A stretch of DNA of 64,000 bases from Metalysinibacillus jejuensis (GCF_003057615.1 NZ_QAFW01000003.1:39196-103195); one strand, 5' to 3'; positions 10,564 to 20,691 are shown, counted from the first letter of the stretch. Translations and numbers: made by a program. Notes: generated from the sequence alone by a model not told the origin.

Positions 10564-10573
10564 ATGCTTATTA

Positions 10574-12733
10574 TTATTCTGTTACGTCTGTCGGAGTAGC
10601 TGCTTCTTCTTCGATGACAGGTTTTGCTGTACCGAATACCGAGCGTGCTAGTAACTCAGCTACATCGTACGTACCTACTTGGTCTTCTACTTCTTTCGCT
10701 TTTGTACCGTCTGATAACATCGTTAAGCAATACGGACAGCCAGAAGAAATAACCGATGCATTCGTTTCAAGCGCTTGCTCTGTACGCGCTACGTTAATGC
10801 GGTTGCCGACATGTTCTTCCATCCACATTAAACCACCACCAGCGCCACAGCACATACCTGTTTCGCGGTTACGATCCATCTCTACAAGCGTTACACCTGG
10901 GATGCCTCGTAAAATTTCACGCGGTGGATCGTACACATCATTGTAGCGACCTAAATAACAAGAGTCGTGGAAGACGATCGTTTCATCCACTTCGTAGTTC
11001 ATTTGCAGTCGACCTTCTGTAATTAACTGATCAAGTAACTCCGTATGGTGATATACTTCGCCATGCCAACCGAAGTCTTGGTACTCATTTTTAAAGATAT
11101 TGTATGCGTGAGGGTCAATCGTTACGATTTTAGTCACGTCATTTTTCTCAAACTCGCTAATATTTGATGTCGCTAACTCTTGGAATAAAAACTCATTACC
11201 TAAGCGACGTGGTGTATCACCAGAGTTTTTCTCTTTATTGCCTAAAATCGCAAACTTCACACCCGCTTCGTTCATTAAGCGCGCAAAGTCTAAAGCAATT
11301 TTTTGTGAGCGGCTATCAAATGCACCCATTGAGCCAACCCAGAATAAGTATTCCATTTCTTCGCCCGATTTTTTAAGTTCTTTAATCGTCGGGATAGAAA
11401 CTGTTGGGTCAAGGTCACGCCAGTTTTCTTTTTCTTTACGGTTAAGTCCCCAAGGGTTACCTTGACGCTCAATGCTCGTCATAGCACGCTGTGCATCTGG
11501 ATTTACTTTACCTTCTGTCATCGTTAAATAACGACGCAGGTCAATAATTTTATCTACGTGCTCATTCATTACAGGACATTGGTCTTCACAGTTACGACAA
11601 GTCGTACATGCCCAGATTTCTTCTTCTGTAATAACGTCACCAATTAATGAAGGGTTGTAAATGTCTTCAATTACTGCACCTTCTGCACCTGCTGCCATGG
11701 CTAATTGGTTACCCTTTGTGCCTTTAAACGCCGTAAATGGTACCCATGGCTTTTGCTTCGTAACGACTGCACCTGTATTTGTTAAATGATCGCGCAGCTT
11801 TACGATTAAATCCATTGGCGACAGCATTTTACCTGTGCCTGTTGCTGGACACATATTTGTACAACGACCACACTCTACACAAGCGTATAAGTCGATTAAT
11901 TGATTTTGTTTAAAGTCTTGAATTTTACCTACACCAATAGCTGGCATCTCTTCTGCATCTTCGTCCATTTCTTCTAGTGCTGAGAAGTCGATTGGCTCTA
12001 ATGTCCCGCGACGATCTAAGCGACCTAAGTAGACGTTTACTGGCCCTGCAATTAAGTGGAAGTGTTTTGATTGTGGTACATAGACTAAGAATGTTAATAA
12101 AATAAGTAAGTGCACCCACCACATAACAAAGAATACCGTTGCTGCTGCCGTTTGTGGCAAGAAGCTAAATGCCATCGCAATTACTGAAGCTACTGGCTCA
12201 TATAGTGACGGCTCATGACCGTGCCAAATGATGCCCATACCGTTAGCGATTAATGTTGATACCATTAATCCACCGATGAAAATTAACACGAGCCCGTTTT
12301 TCCAGCCGCGCTTTAAGCGTGTTAGCTTTTCGACGTAGCGACGGTAAAATGCCCACACAACCGCTACTAAAATCATTAACACGACAAGTTCTTGGAAGAA
12401 CGTGAAGAAATTATATAGGCCGCCCAGTGGTAAATGCGAACCAGGCTTTAATCCTTTCCAAATTAAATCGATTGCGCCAATTTGTACGAGTAAGAAGCCA
12501 TAGAAGAAAAATACGTGGATTAACCCACTCTTTTTATCTTTTAATAACTTCTTTTGTCCGAAAACGTTTTCGACTACGCTTGCTAAACGTTCTTTAACGC
12601 GGTTATCAAACTCTACTTTCTTACCAATTTTAACGAACTGGTAACGCGTCTTTAATAAGTATAAAAATAGTCCAACACCGTATAACACAACGATGCCAAA
12701 TAAAATCCAGTTTGCAATAAGTAATGGACTCAT
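10574..12733 (-). CDS. fadF: membrane Fe-S oxidoreductase for acyl-CoA oxidation electrons
   Basis: Heterodisulfide-reductase-like membrane protein thought to pass electrons from ETF to the quinone pool during beta-oxidation (B. subtilis FadF/YwjF). 719 aa. The first ~230 residues hold about six membrane helices of the NarI-like type. Two [4Fe-4S] motifs follow, CVECGRCTNMCP near residue 288 and CTTCRNCEDQCP near 377. Two CCG domains follow: CYLGRY and CCGAGGGLMW near 610-650, and SSGCPYC near 680. Start ATG 12733 has GGGGGAAG upstream. Next to acyl-CoA dehydrogenases here as in B. subtilis. Its promoter contains the 14-bp palindrome also found before the thiolase operon, so both are probably controlled together. 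Confidence 0.93.
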   Translation of the reverse strand: MSPLLIANWILFGIVVLYGVGLFLYLLKTRYQFVKIGKKVEFDNRVKERLASVVENVFGQKKLLKDKKSGLIHVFFFYGFLLVQIGAIDLIWKGLKPGSHLPLGGLYNFFTFFQELVVLMILVAVVWAFYRRYVEKLTRLKRGWKNGLVLIFIGGLMVSTLIANGMGIIWHGHEPSLYEPVASVIAMAFSFLPQTAAATVFFVMWWVHLLILLTFLVYVPQSKHFHLIAGPVNVYLGRLDRRGTLEPIDFSALEEMDEDAEEMPAIGVGKIQDFKQNQLIDLYACVECGRCTNMCPATGTGKMLSPMDLIVKLRDHLTNTGAVVTKQKPWVPFTAFKGTKGNQLAMAAGAEGAVIEDIYNPSLIGDVITEEEIWACTTCRNCEDQCPVMNEHVDKIIDLRRYLTMTEGKVNPDAQRAMTSIERQGNPWGLNRKEKENWRDLDPTVSIPTIKELKKSGEEMEYLFWVGSMGAFDSRSQKIALDFARLMNEAGVKFAILGNKEKNSGDTPRRLGNEFLFQELATSNISEFEKNDVTKIVTIDPHAYNIFKNEYQDFGWHGEVYHHTELLDQLITEGRLQMNYEVDETIVFHDSCYLGRYNDVYDPPREILRGIPGVTLVEMDRNRETGMCCGAGGGLMWMEEHVGNRINVARTEQALETNASVISSGCPYCLTMLSDGTKAKEVEDQVGTYDVAELLARSVFGTAKPVIEEEAATPTDVTE

Positions 12734-12793
12734 CGCTCTTCCCCCTTTAGTAAATATTCCCCCAAATCTTTGTGTTCCCCATTCAGTACTTTT

Positions 12794-12822
12794 ATTTTAA
12801 GTATGAATGAGCATTCAGTCAA
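12794..12822 (-). promoter_or_regulatory. fadF promoter with operator in its spacer
   Basis: Minus strand: TTGACT (12822-12817), 17-nt spacer, TAAAAT (12799-12794). The spacer is filled by TGAATGCTCATTCA (12804-12817 in plus coordinates), a perfect inverted repeat with 6-bp arms and 2-nt centre. This is a classic repressor position. It shares the TGAAYG, 2 nt, CRYTCA pattern with the site at 10379. Confidence 0.75.
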
Positions 12823-12932
12823 CAAGCAATCAAAAAATATTGAAAATTTCTTCAAAACGAAAGTTGTTCACTAAACGGCTGTATTTTCTCTATTATACAA
12901 AATATCTATACAAAAGACAGTGGTCTTTTTGA

Positions 12933-12972
12933 AAAAATCATGTAATACAGCTTATTGCACTACATGATTTTT
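12933..12972 (-). terminator. terminator after the adenosyltransferase gene
   Basis: Arms AAAAATCATGTA and TACATGATTTTT with a 16-nt loop, followed on the minus strand by more T residues; 14 nt past the stop at 12987. Confidence 0.75.
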
Positions 12973-12986
12973 AAAAAAATAAAGCA

Positions 12987-13547
12987 TTATTTAAACACTT
13001 GACCGCCGCGTTCATACTCGACATCCGCTACTTGCAAGCGGAAGTTAACAGCGCGTGCTGCTGCAAAAAAGTAATCCGATAAACGGTTTAAATAAATTTG
13101 AATTAGCGTATTTACATCTTCAATTTCTCGCATTAAGGTTACCATTTGGCGTTCAGCGCGACGTGTAACGGTACGTGCAATATGTAATGCTGCCGCTCCC
13201 TTACTGCCCCCCGGTAAAATAAATTTTTCAAGCGGTGGTGCCTCGTCTGATAAGGCATCAATGCGCTCCTCAAGGTAGGTGATAGACGCTTGTGCTAACT
13301 TGTAGTGACGCTCTTTCATTACGTTAGCTAAATCGCCTCCGCAATCAAATAGCTCATGTTGAATGATCGTTAAATCTTTAATAATATCTGCACATGTCAC
13401 TTCATTTAAATCCGTTACAGCATAGCCGATAAAGGCGTTTAACTCATCTACTGTGCCATAAGCTTCAACACGTAGGCTATCTTTATCTACACGCCCACCA
13501 ATTAAGCTCGTCTTTCCTGTGTCACCCGTTTTTGTATACAATTTCAT
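12987..13547 (-). CDS. yvqK: corrinoid adenosyltransferase, PduO type
   Basis: Transfers the adenosyl group of ATP to cob(I)alamin to form coenzyme B12. 186 aa, full length for the PduO/EutT-type family. N-terminal ATP-binding signature KLYTKTGDTGKTSLIGG with VDELNAFIG, and the C-terminal RAERQMVTL followed by YLNRLSDYFFAAARAVN, including the conserved Arg and Asp/Asn positions. Last gene of the run btuF-btuC-btuD-adenosyltransferase, a grouping also seen in B. subtilis (yvrCBA-yvqK). It provides the cofactor needed by IcmF 8 kb away. Confidence 0.95.
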   Translation of the reverse strand: MKLYTKTGDTGKTSLIGGRVDKDSLRVEAYGTVDELNAFIGYAVTDLNEVTCADIIKDLTIIQHELFDCGGDLANVMKERHYKLAQASITYLEERIDALSDEAPPLEKFILPGGSKGAAALHIARTVTRRAERQMVTLMREIEDVNTLIQIYLNRLSDYFFAAARAVNFRLQVADVEYERGGQVFK

Positions 13548-13580
13548 GCTAATCCCTCCTCGTGTAAAAAGTGTATCACA

Positions 13581-14363
13581 TTATTCTGTCAATGGCTTTA
13601 ATGTTATTTGCGGCACGCCGGTAATCGGATGCGTAAAGCAAGCGACATCCACGCCGTATACAGCTGCAATTGCTTCGGCTGTAATAATTTCTTGTGGTGT
13701 ACCGAGGGCATATACCGCACCATCTTGCAGTAAAAGAAGTTGATCGCAGTAAAGTGCTGCTAAGTTAATATCATGAAATACACTTACGACACTTTGCCCG
13801 CATTTTTTCACTTGGCGACGCAATAACTCCATCACTTGTTGTTGATGTGCTAAATCTAAATGATTTGTCGGCTCATCTAATAAAATGAGCGACGACTGTT
13901 GGGCAAGCGCTTGAGCGATAAAAGTCCGCTGCTGTTCCCCACCTGAGAGATCGCTTAAATAATGCGCGGCATAGTGAGCAATATTCGTTTGCGTTAGGGC
14001 AAATTGCACCGCTTGCTCATCTTTTGCTGACCACGAAGTAATGATGCCTGATTGGTAAGGATAGCGCCCTAGTGCTACTGTATCGCGCACCGTATGGGAA
14101 AAAGCGTGCGGGTTAAGCTGCGGTAGCACCGCCATTTTTCGCGCTAACTCCTTGCTTTTATAACGGCTGCGCTCACGCCCTGCAATGTGCACCGTGCCAC
14201 TTTTAATCGGTAAACTACCGCTGATCATTTTTAGCAACGTGGATTTGCCACTACCGTTTGGGCCGAGTATGCCAAGCATCGTATTTTCGCGCACGTGAAA
14301 GCTAACATCTTTTACAATCGTACGCTCACCGTAACCGCCTGTTAACTGTTTGACATCTAGCAT
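13581..14363 (-). CDS. btuD: ABC transporter ATP-binding protein, cobalamin/siderophore type
   Basis: ATPase of a FecCD/BtuCD-type importer. 260 aa. Walker A GPNGSGKST near residue 35, Q-loop within MAVLPQLNPHAF, signature LSGGEQQRTFIAQAL near 137, Walker B SLILLDEPTNHLDLA, H-loop SVFHDIN. It follows btuC by 5 bp. Cobalamin as substrate is inferred from the adjoining adenosyltransferase; sequence alone would also allow heme or siderophore. Confidence 0.9.
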   Translation of the reverse strand: MLDVKQLTGGYGERTIVKDVSFHVRENTMLGILGPNGSGKSTLLKMISGSLPIKSGTVHIAGRERSRYKSKELARKMAVLPQLNPHAFSHTVRDTVALGRYPYQSGIITSWSAKDEQAVQFALTQTNIAHYAAHYLSDLSGGEQQRTFIAQALAQQSSLILLDEPTNHLDLAHQQQVMELLRRQVKKCGQSVVSVFHDINLAALYCDQLLLLQDGAVYALGTPQEIITAEAIAAVYGVDVACFTHPITGVPQITLKPLTE

Positions 14364-14368
14364 AAGCT

Positions 14369-15361
14369 TTACCCTCGCTTTCGTTGTTTAAAGAAAATAT
14401 ACGCAAATACAGGCGCACCGATAAAGGATGTAATTACCCCAATTGGTAACTCTGAAGGCGCAATAATCGTGCGTGCAATTAAATCACAAACAATTAATAA
14501 AGTGGCACCGTTAATCATCGCAAGCGGTAATAAATGGCGATGGTCTGTACCAAAAATTAAACGTGTCATATGGGGCACGACTAAGCCGACAAAGCCAATT
14601 GTGCCTGAGACAGCAACAGCACTCCCTGTTAAAATCGAACTACCAATTAAAATTTGCCATTTGCTCCGCTTGACATTTACCCCTAAGTACTGGGCGCGTT
14701 CTTCACCAAATAATAAAGCATTTAACTCCATGCGATTCCACCATAATAAGCCGCCACCGAGCAGTAAAAATGGCCAAACGAGCTGTACATAAGCCCAGCC
14801 ACGCATCGATACGCTTCCCATTAACCAATGTAAAATTTGACGTAGCTCCTCGCCCGTTAACGCAATCATTAACGAGATGACAGAGCTTAAAAAGGCGCTA
14901 ATAATAATACCTGTTAAAATCAATGTTTCCATTCGCATACTGCGGTCCACGAGGCGCGCAAAACCAAGCACTGCAATGAGTGCCGCTAATGCACCAAGCA
15001 TACTGAAAACCGGCAGTGTAAATAAACCGAATGTCGTAGTCGTTAAACCAAAAAACATCGTCATTACTGCACCGACTGTTGCACCCGAAGATACCCCTAG
15101 CGTATATGGATCTGCCAATGGGTTTTTAAGTAAACCTTGAAAGGCAGCACCTGCCATCGCAAGTGCTGCCCCTACAAGTCCCGCCAGCATTACACGTGGC
15201 ATACGGATTTTCCATATAATATTTGCTGAGATGGCATCTGCTGACGACGGTTGCCATAAAACAGACAATGGCACGCGCACAGAACCGATACTAATAGCCA
15301 ACCATGTAGCAATCGCTAATAATACTAACGATACGCTATAGCCGACGAGATATTTTTTCAC
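14369..15361 (-). CDS. btuC: FecCD-family permease, cobalamin type
   Basis: Membrane subunit, 330 aa and about ten helices. FecCD hallmarks include GAALAMAGAAFQGLLKNPLA followed by DPYTLGVSSGAT, and the C-terminal GFVGLVVPHMTRL with the GTDHRHLLP loop that meets the ATPase. It starts at GTG 15361, 3 nt after the btuF stop, so translation is coupled. Substrate assignment rests on the operon context. Confidence 0.9.
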   Translation of the reverse strand: MKKYLVGYSVSLVLLAIATWLAISIGSVRVPLSVLWQPSSADAISANIIWKIRMPRVMLAGLVGAALAMAGAAFQGLLKNPLADPYTLGVSSGATVGAVMTMFFGLTTTTFGLFTLPVFSMLGALAALIAVLGFARLVDRSMRMETLILTGIIISAFLSSVISLMIALTGEELRQILHWLMGSVSMRGWAYVQLVWPFLLLGGGLLWWNRMELNALLFGEERAQYLGVNVKRSKWQILIGSSILTGSAVAVSGTIGFVGLVVPHMTRLIFGTDHRHLLPLAMINGATLLIVCDLIARTIIAPSELPIGVITSFIGAPVFAYIFFKQRKRG

Positions 15362-15364
15362 CTG

Positions 15365-16312
15365 TTAGAAGGCCTCTGGGTAAATAGCTTTTGCAATTTC
15401 TGCAAAGCCATCTGCTAAGCGTGGACCTGTACGGCTCGTTGAGTCAACATCAACTTGCACAATGCGGTCATTTTTTACAGCTTCTACTGCTGAGAAGCCG
15501 TCACGTTGTTTAATTTTTTCAATGATATCTGGTACATAATCATATTGCACAATAATTACGTTTGGGTTGCCTTGAACGATCGCTTCTGGATCAATTTCAA
15601 ACCAATTATCTCCGCCGTCTTTAGCAATATTCGTCGCGCCTAATAAATCAAACATTTCTTGAATATAGCTGCCGTTACCTGCGGTATAAATTGACGGTGC
15701 ATCTGATGTTTCTAAAAATACCGTACGTGTTACGTCTAATGCTTTAACGTCTTCTACTACTTTTTGTACTTTTTCTTGCATTGCTGTTACGATTTTTTGC
15801 GCTTCATCTTGGCGGTCTACTACTTCGCCAATGAGTGTAATTGCATCATATGTCTCATCGAAATTTTTCGATTCTGGTACGACAAATGCCGTTACACCTG
15901 CATCATTTAATTGCTGAATGGCTGCCTCAGAAGACGCCACCGAAGTTTCGTGGATAAAAACAACGTCTGGTGCAAGCGCTACGATTTTTTCTGCATCAAG
16001 CGTCATGCCACCGATTTTTTCTTTTTGTGTCGCTTGCTCAGGGTATGTATCATTGTCAGATACGCCGATAATTTCTTCATCTAAACCTAGAGCAAATAAT
16101 GTTTCCGTAATACTTGGTGCGGTAGTAATGATTTTTGTTGGTGCTTCTTCAAAAGCAATATCTTTACCTGTAGCATCTTGAAGCGTGCGTACATTTTCTG
16201 TACCTTGCTCAGCAGGTGTTTCATTGCTAGTGTCCGTCTTTGTCGTATTACACGCTACTAATAGTAACGTTGCTACGACCATTAAAACGGCAAACTTTAA
16301 CCATTTGTTCAC
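15365..16312 (-). CDS. btuF: ABC transporter substrate-binding lipoprotein, cobalamin type
   Basis: 315 aa extracytoplasmic binding protein. Lipoprotein signal with lipobox LLVAC (Cys near residue 21). Class III periplasmic-binding fold of the BtuF/FhuD group: APSITETLFALGLDEEIIGVSD, GGMTLDAEKIVALAPDVVF, and IIVQYDYVPD. It starts at GTG 16312 with AAAGGGAGA upstream. It begins only 17 nt after the argS stop codon, so it has neither its own obvious promoter nor room for a cobalamin riboswitch. Confidence 0.88.
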   Translation of the reverse strand: MNKWLKFAVLMVVATLLLVACNTTKTDTSNETPAEQGTENVRTLQDATGKDIAFEEAPTKIITTAPSITETLFALGLDEEIIGVSDNDTYPEQATQKEKIGGMTLDAEKIVALAPDVVFIHETSVASSEAAIQQLNDAGVTAFVVPESKNFDETYDAITLIGEVVDRQDEAQKIVTAMQEKVQKVVEDVKALDVTRTVFLETSDAPSIYTAGNGSYIQEMFDLLGATNIAKDGGDNWFEIDPEAIVQGNPNVIIVQYDYVPDIIEKIKQRDGFSAVEAVKNDRIVQVDVDSTSRTGPRLADGFAEIAKAIYPEAF

Positions 16313-16329
16313 TGCTATCTCTCCCTTTA

Positions 16330-17997
16330 TTACATTTTTTCTGGTGCAGCTACGCCAATTAAACGAAGCGCGTTAGCAAGCGTAATACGTACAGCTGTAA
16401 TGAGTGCAAGACGTGCTTCTGTGCGCTCTTTATTTGTTGCATCTAGTACTTTTTCGGCATTATAGAAGCTATGGAATGCCGCTGCTAACTCTTGAATATA
16501 CGTTGCAATACGGTGAGGTGTACGGTGCTTAGCCGCTTCTGCGATAACTGTTGGGAAGTCGCCCACCTTTTTCAAGACATCAATTTCTTTTTCTGCACCT
16601 AATAAATCTAAGTTAGCTGTTGAAGCCGTAAAGCCTTGTTCCGTTGCTTGACGTAAAATCGAAGCAATACGCGCATACGCATATTGTGCGTAGTACACTG
16701 GATTTTCGTTAGATTGTGATACAGCTAAATCTAAGTCAAAGTCCATATGTGAGTCACCCGCTGTTTTAACGAAGAAGTAACGTACCGCATCTAAGCCGAC
16801 TTCCTCTACAAGCTCACGCATTGTTACTGCGTTACCTGTACGCTTACTCATTTTAAACTTCTCGCCGTCTTTATACAGCTGCACCATTTGGATAACTTCT
16901 ACTTCTAATGTATCACGATTATAACCGAGCGCCTCAATTGCCGCTTTCATACGTGGGATGTAACCATGGTGATCAGCGCCCCAAATATTAATTAATTTCG
17001 TAAAGCCACGATTAATTTTATCTTCGTGGTACGCAATATCTGGTGTTAAATACGTAAATGAACCGTCTTTTTTAATAAGCACACGGTCTTTGTCATCACC
17101 AAATGTTGTTGAGCGGAACCAAGTAGCGCCGTCTTGTTCAAACACATGACCGTTTTCTTTTAATTTATTGAGAGCTACATCAATCTTGCCGTTGTTGTAA
17201 AGTGATGTCTCTGAGTACCATACATCAAAATCAACGCGGAAGTTGGCTAAGTCTGTTTTTAACTTGTCTAACTCTAATTTCAAACCGTGCTCACGGAAAA
17301 ATGCAAAGCGCTCTTCCTCAGGCTTATCTAAAATCGTTGTGCCAAACTCATCTGCTAATTTTTTAGCGATATCAATAATATCTTGACCATTGTAGCCATC
17401 CTCAGGCATCGCAGCCTCTTGACCTAATGCTTGTTTATAACGCGCTTCTAATGAATACGCTAAGTTATTAATTTGGTTACCTGCATCGTTAATATAGTAT
17501 TCGCGAGATACATCATAGCCTGCTGCTGCTAGTACGTTACATAGTGAATCCCCTACAGATGCACCACGTGCGTGACCAAGGTGTAAGTCACCTGTTGGGT
17601 TAGCTGATACAAACTCAACTTGTACCTTCTCGCCAGCACCTGCTGTCGATTGACCAAATTTTTCGCCTTGAGCTAAAGCCGCTTCTACAACGTCTGCTAG
17701 GAAATCTTTGCGCACCGTAATGTTCAAAAAGCCTGGGCCTGCAATGTCGACTTTTTCGATAGCTGTGCCCTCTGTTACTAAATTAGCAACGATTGCCTCT
17801 GCAATCGCGCGTGGTGGTTTTTGCGCTAGCTTTGTTAATTGCATCGCTACGTTTGATGCGTAGTCACCGTTTGCTTTGTCCTTTGGTTGTGATAATTGGA
17901 TGTTAAGTGCGCTCGCATCCTCCACTAATTGCGCCTGCTGAATTGCTTGTTGCAGGGCATCTTTAATCGTTTGTTGTACTTGTTCTACTGCGTTCAT
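16330..17997 (-). CDS. argS: arginyl-tRNA synthetase
   Basis: Class I aminoacyl-tRNA synthetase, 555 aa. N-terminal additional domain (about 1-110), HIGH-type motif [13 protein letters not shown] near residue 138, KMSKS-type motif KMSKRTGN near 370, and a C-terminal anticodon-binding helical domain ending in [13 protein letters not shown]. Its start overlaps the ywiB stop by 4 bp (ATGA), the same pair and order as in B. subtilis. Confidence 0.97.
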   Translation of the reverse strand: MNAVEQVQQTIKDALQQAIQQAQLVEDASALNIQLSQPKDKANGDYASNVAMQLTKLAQKPPRAIAEAIVANLVTEGTAIEKVDIAGPGFLNITVRKDFLADVVEAALAQGEKFGQSTAGAGEKVQVEFVSANPTGDLHLGHARGASVGDSLCNVLAAAGYDVSREYYINDAGNQINNLAYSLEARYKQALGQEAAMPEDGYNGQDIIDIAKKLADEFGTTILDKPEEERFAFFREHGLKLELDKLKTDLANFRVDFDVWYSETSLYNNGKIDVALNKLKENGHVFEQDGATWFRSTTFGDDKDRVLIKKDGSFTYLTPDIAYHEDKINRGFTKLINIWGADHHGYIPRMKAAIEALGYNRDTLEVEVIQMVQLYKDGEKFKMSKRTGNAVTMRELVEEVGLDAVRYFFVKTAGDSHMDFDLDLAVSQSNENPVYYAQYAYARIASILRQATEQGFTASTANLDLLGAEKEIDVLKKVGDFPTVIAEAAKHRTPHRIATYIQELAAAFHSFYNAEKVLDATNKERTEARLALITAVRITLANALRLIGVAAPEKM

Positions 17998-18407
17998 TGT
18001 CCTACCTCCGTATAATTAATCGTTAATGTATATGAGCCAACCTTCTGCCCACTAATCGCTAGCTCATATGTCGTTGTAAATTGCCCACGCGCTATGTCGT
18101 GTTCAAGTGCTTGCGTATCAATGGCCAGTGGCATCTGTCCGGCATCGCTATTGTAGTGCCCTGCTTGCGGCACATCTTTTTGTAAAGGTAGCCGCATCAT
18201 TACAGCACCGCTACGCATAATAAGCGCAGTATCATCTGTAATTTTAATCATCGTCGTAATGCTGCCCGCCTCTTGTTCTTCAGTATAGCGAATATAATAA
18301 GCCCCTCTTTTTTCAGTTAAGTGACCTTCTAACCACATTTCGTATTTCTCTGCTTCGCTTTCTAAGTGACGTATCACGGATGTAAGTTGAATTTGAATAG
18401 GTTTCAA
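17994..18407 (-). CDS. ywiB: DUF1934 beta-barrel protein YwiB
   Basis: 137-aa cytosolic protein of the DUF1934 family (calycin-like small beta-barrel), function unknown. It begins [14 protein letters not shown], contains the [20 protein letters not shown] strand pair, and ends [12 protein letters not shown]. Start ATG 18407 has AGGAGCGAG upstream. It precedes argS with a 4-bp overlap, the conserved Bacillales arrangement. Divergent from pbpG. Confidence 0.88.
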   Translation of the reverse strand: MKPIQIQLTSVIRHLESEAEKYEMWLEGHLTEKRGAYYIRYTEEQEAGSITTMIKITDDTALIMRSGAVMMRLPLQKDVPQAGHYNSDAGQMPLAIDTQALEHDIARGQFTTTYELAISGQKVGSYTLTINYTEVGQ

Positions 18408-18530
18408 TGCAACTCGCTCCTTTCATCTATAACCTTTATATTATAGGATAAGTAAGAGGTAACTTTCAATACGAACGTGTGGTGAAACCTTCCTTATTAC
18501 ACTAACGTATAAATACATGAGGTGATTGCG

Positions 18531-20576
18531 ATGAAGCGTAAGAAACATCTTCGTCAATTGAAGCATAAACGACGCGGTAAACGTCTGTTATTACTCGTCG
18601 CTATTTTTATAGCCGCTTCCGGATTACTATGGGGCGGCATTCGCATTTATGCCCAAGTAGCAGGTGCGCCGCCTATTACAGTACCGAGCGCTTCGACATT
18701 CGTCGATCGTGACGGCGAAAAAATCGGTGACCACTTCGCTAATGAACGTAGGTACTGGGTCGCACTCGATGATATCTCACCTTTTATGGTAGATGCGCTA
18801 CTTTCTGTAGAAGACCATACCTTTTATGAGCATCACGGCTTTAACTTAAAGCGTATTGCGGGGGCAGTCGTCGCTAATATTAAATCAGGCGGCAAAGCGC
18901 AAGGTGCTAGTACGATCACACAGCAATTTGCGCGCAACTTATATTTATCCCATGAAAAAACATGGTCACGTAAACTTAACGAGGCGCTCTATGCCTATCG
19001 TCTCGAAATTTTTTATAGTAAAGACGCCATTTTAGAAGGCTATTTAAATACTGTCTACTTCGGGCATGGCATGTACGGTGTAGAAGCTGCCAGTCGCTAT
19101 TATTTTGGTAAGGCCGCTAAAGATTTAACGCTAACCGAAGCGAGTTTGCTTGCGGGCGTACCAAAGGGCCCTAGCATCTATTCACCGATTGTAGATATTG
19201 ATAAAGCTAAAGAGCGCCAAGCTATTATTTTAGCCTTAATGATGGACAATAATAAAATTACAGAAGCGGATAAAGTTGCGGCACAAACGCAAGAAATCGC
19301 ATTAAAAAATGATGCCTTTCAAGAAACAAATCATGCGCCGTACTTTTTAGACGTCGCATGGCAAGAAGCGAGCGAAATTTTACGCAAACAACAACTCGAT
19401 ATTAGTGCAGGTGGCTATGTCATCCAAACGACGCTTAATAAAAAGCATCAAGAAGCGGCTGACTTCGCCGTAGCGAACCGCATGCCAGAAGGCGATTTAC
19501 AAGTGAGCTTTGTTAGTATAGCGCCATCTTCAGGCGAGGTTACAGCGATGATTGGCGGACGCAATTATAGCGAGAGCCCGTTTAACCGCGCCACGCAGGC
19601 ACAACGCCAACCGGGTTCAACGCTTAAGCCATTTTTATATGCGGCGGCACTCGAAAAAAACTATAATCCGCTAACCTTTTTACCAGTGACGCAAACGACA
19701 TTTACCTTTAATGGCAACGAACAGTACACGCCTAAAAATGCCAATGATGCCTTTGCAGACCATGATATTTCGATGATTCAAGCGCTAGCTCTTTCCGATA
19801 ATATTTATGCGGTTAAAGTGTTAGAAGATATTGGCTATAAAGCCTTTCGCTCTATTGGCGAGCGCTTTGACTTACCTATTGGCAAAGCTAATAGCCCGCG
19901 CATCGCACTAGGCTCAGAAGAATTATCGCTTTACCGCCTAACGACAGCGTATAATCGCTTAGCTTCTAAAGGGGCAGCGGTAACACCGACGACAATCTTA
20001 TCCATTACGAACAGTAAAGGCGAAGTCGTCTATACGTACACGCCGCCTACCGAAATCGAGCAAGCGCTGACGAAAACCGATAGCTTTTTAGTAACGACGA
20101 TGATGCAAGCGATGTTTAATGATGAGTATAATGACTATACTAACGTCACAGGCAACGATATTGCACCGTATTTAACACATGATTATTACGCAGCTAAAAC
20201 AGGTACGACTAATAGTGACCAGTGGATAGTTGGGTTTTCTCCGTCGATTACAGCTGGTGTGTGGAATGGCTATGACCAAGGTAAAAACTTGGCAGGCGGC
20301 GTAACAAAATACATTTGGCTCGACTTTATGGAGCGCGTTAATACGAGTAAAAAACAGCGCTTTACGCCACCTAAAGGGGTAAGTGCTGTCAACGTCGAAA
20401 TCTCCTCAGGGAAGCTCGGCTCACGCGCTTGTGGTAAACAGGCTGTCGTCTTTGTAAAAGACAAAGACGTGCCGACAGAACGCTGTATTAAATTTGATTT
20501 ATTTGATGTGGATACGTGGGAGCGCTTCTTTGATTCCATCCCTTCTTCCATTTTAGGGCCACCTCCTAAACGCTAA
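18531..20576 (+). CDS. pbpG: class A penicillin-binding protein
   Basis: Bifunctional peptidoglycan glycosyltransferase/transpeptidase, 681 aa. Basic cytoplasmic tail, one membrane helix (about residues 19-40). GT51 domain has the catalytic Glu in SVEDHTFYEHHGF (Glu94) and GASTITQQFARNLYLS. Transpeptidase domain has Ser363 of STLK, SDN at 422-424 and KTGTT at 556. It ends with a short Pro-rich tail GPPPKR. Start ATG 18531 follows GAGGTGATTGCG; the in-frame GTG at 18522 overlaps that site. The neighbours ywhD and the ywhB-like gene match the B. subtilis pbpG (ywhE) locus, which is why I use that symbol. Confidence 0.92.
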   Translation: MKRKKHLRQLKHKRRGKRLLLLVAIFIAASGLLWGGIRIYAQVAGAPPITVPSASTFVDRDGEKIGDHFANERRYWVALDDISPFMVDALLSVEDHTFYEHHGFNLKRIAGAVVANIKSGGKAQGASTITQQFARNLYLSHEKTWSRKLNEALYAYRLEIFYSKDAILEGYLNTVYFGHGMYGVEAASRYYFGKAAKDLTLTEASLLAGVPKGPSIYSPIVDIDKAKERQAIILALMMDNNKITEADKVAAQTQEIALKNDAFQETNHAPYFLDVAWQEASEILRKQQLDISAGGYVIQTTLNKKHQEAADFAVANRMPEGDLQVSFVSIAPSSGEVTAMIGGRNYSESPFNRATQAQRQPGSTLKPFLYAAALEKNYNPLTFLPVTQTTFTFNGNEQYTPKNANDAFADHDISMIQALALSDNIYAVKVLEDIGYKAFRSIGERFDLPIGKANSPRIALGSEELSLYRLTTAYNRLASKGAAVTPTTILSITNSKGEVVYTYTPPTEIEQALTKTDSFLVTTMMQAMFNDEYNDYTNVTGNDIAPYLTHDYYAAKTGTTNSDQWIVGFSPSITAGVWNGYDQGKNLAGGVTKYIWLDFMERVNTSKKQRFTPPKGVSAVNVEISSGKLGSRACGKQAVVFVKDKDVPTERCIKFDLFDVDTWERFFDSIPSSILGPPPKR

Positions 20577-20624
20577 GGCGCAACTTTTGCGCGCGCCATG
20601 ACGTCTAATATCGTTTAGCACAAA

Positions 20625-20688
20625 AAAAGTCATCTATTCCTTGGAATCTTATGTTCCATAGGAATAGATGACTTTTCTTTTTTGACAA
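20625..20688 (+). terminator. terminator after pbpG
   Basis: Arms AAAAGTCATCTATTCCT and AGGAATAGATGACTTTT, loop of about 17 nt, then CTTTTTTG. Nearly symmetric, so it may also stop minus-strand transcripts from ywhD. Confidence 0.8.
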
Positions 20689-20691
20689 ATG

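Noticed and set aside
18522..18530. Nine extra bases at the start of pbpG
   Set aside because: The GTG lies inside the ribosome binding site; ATG 18531 is correctly spaced.
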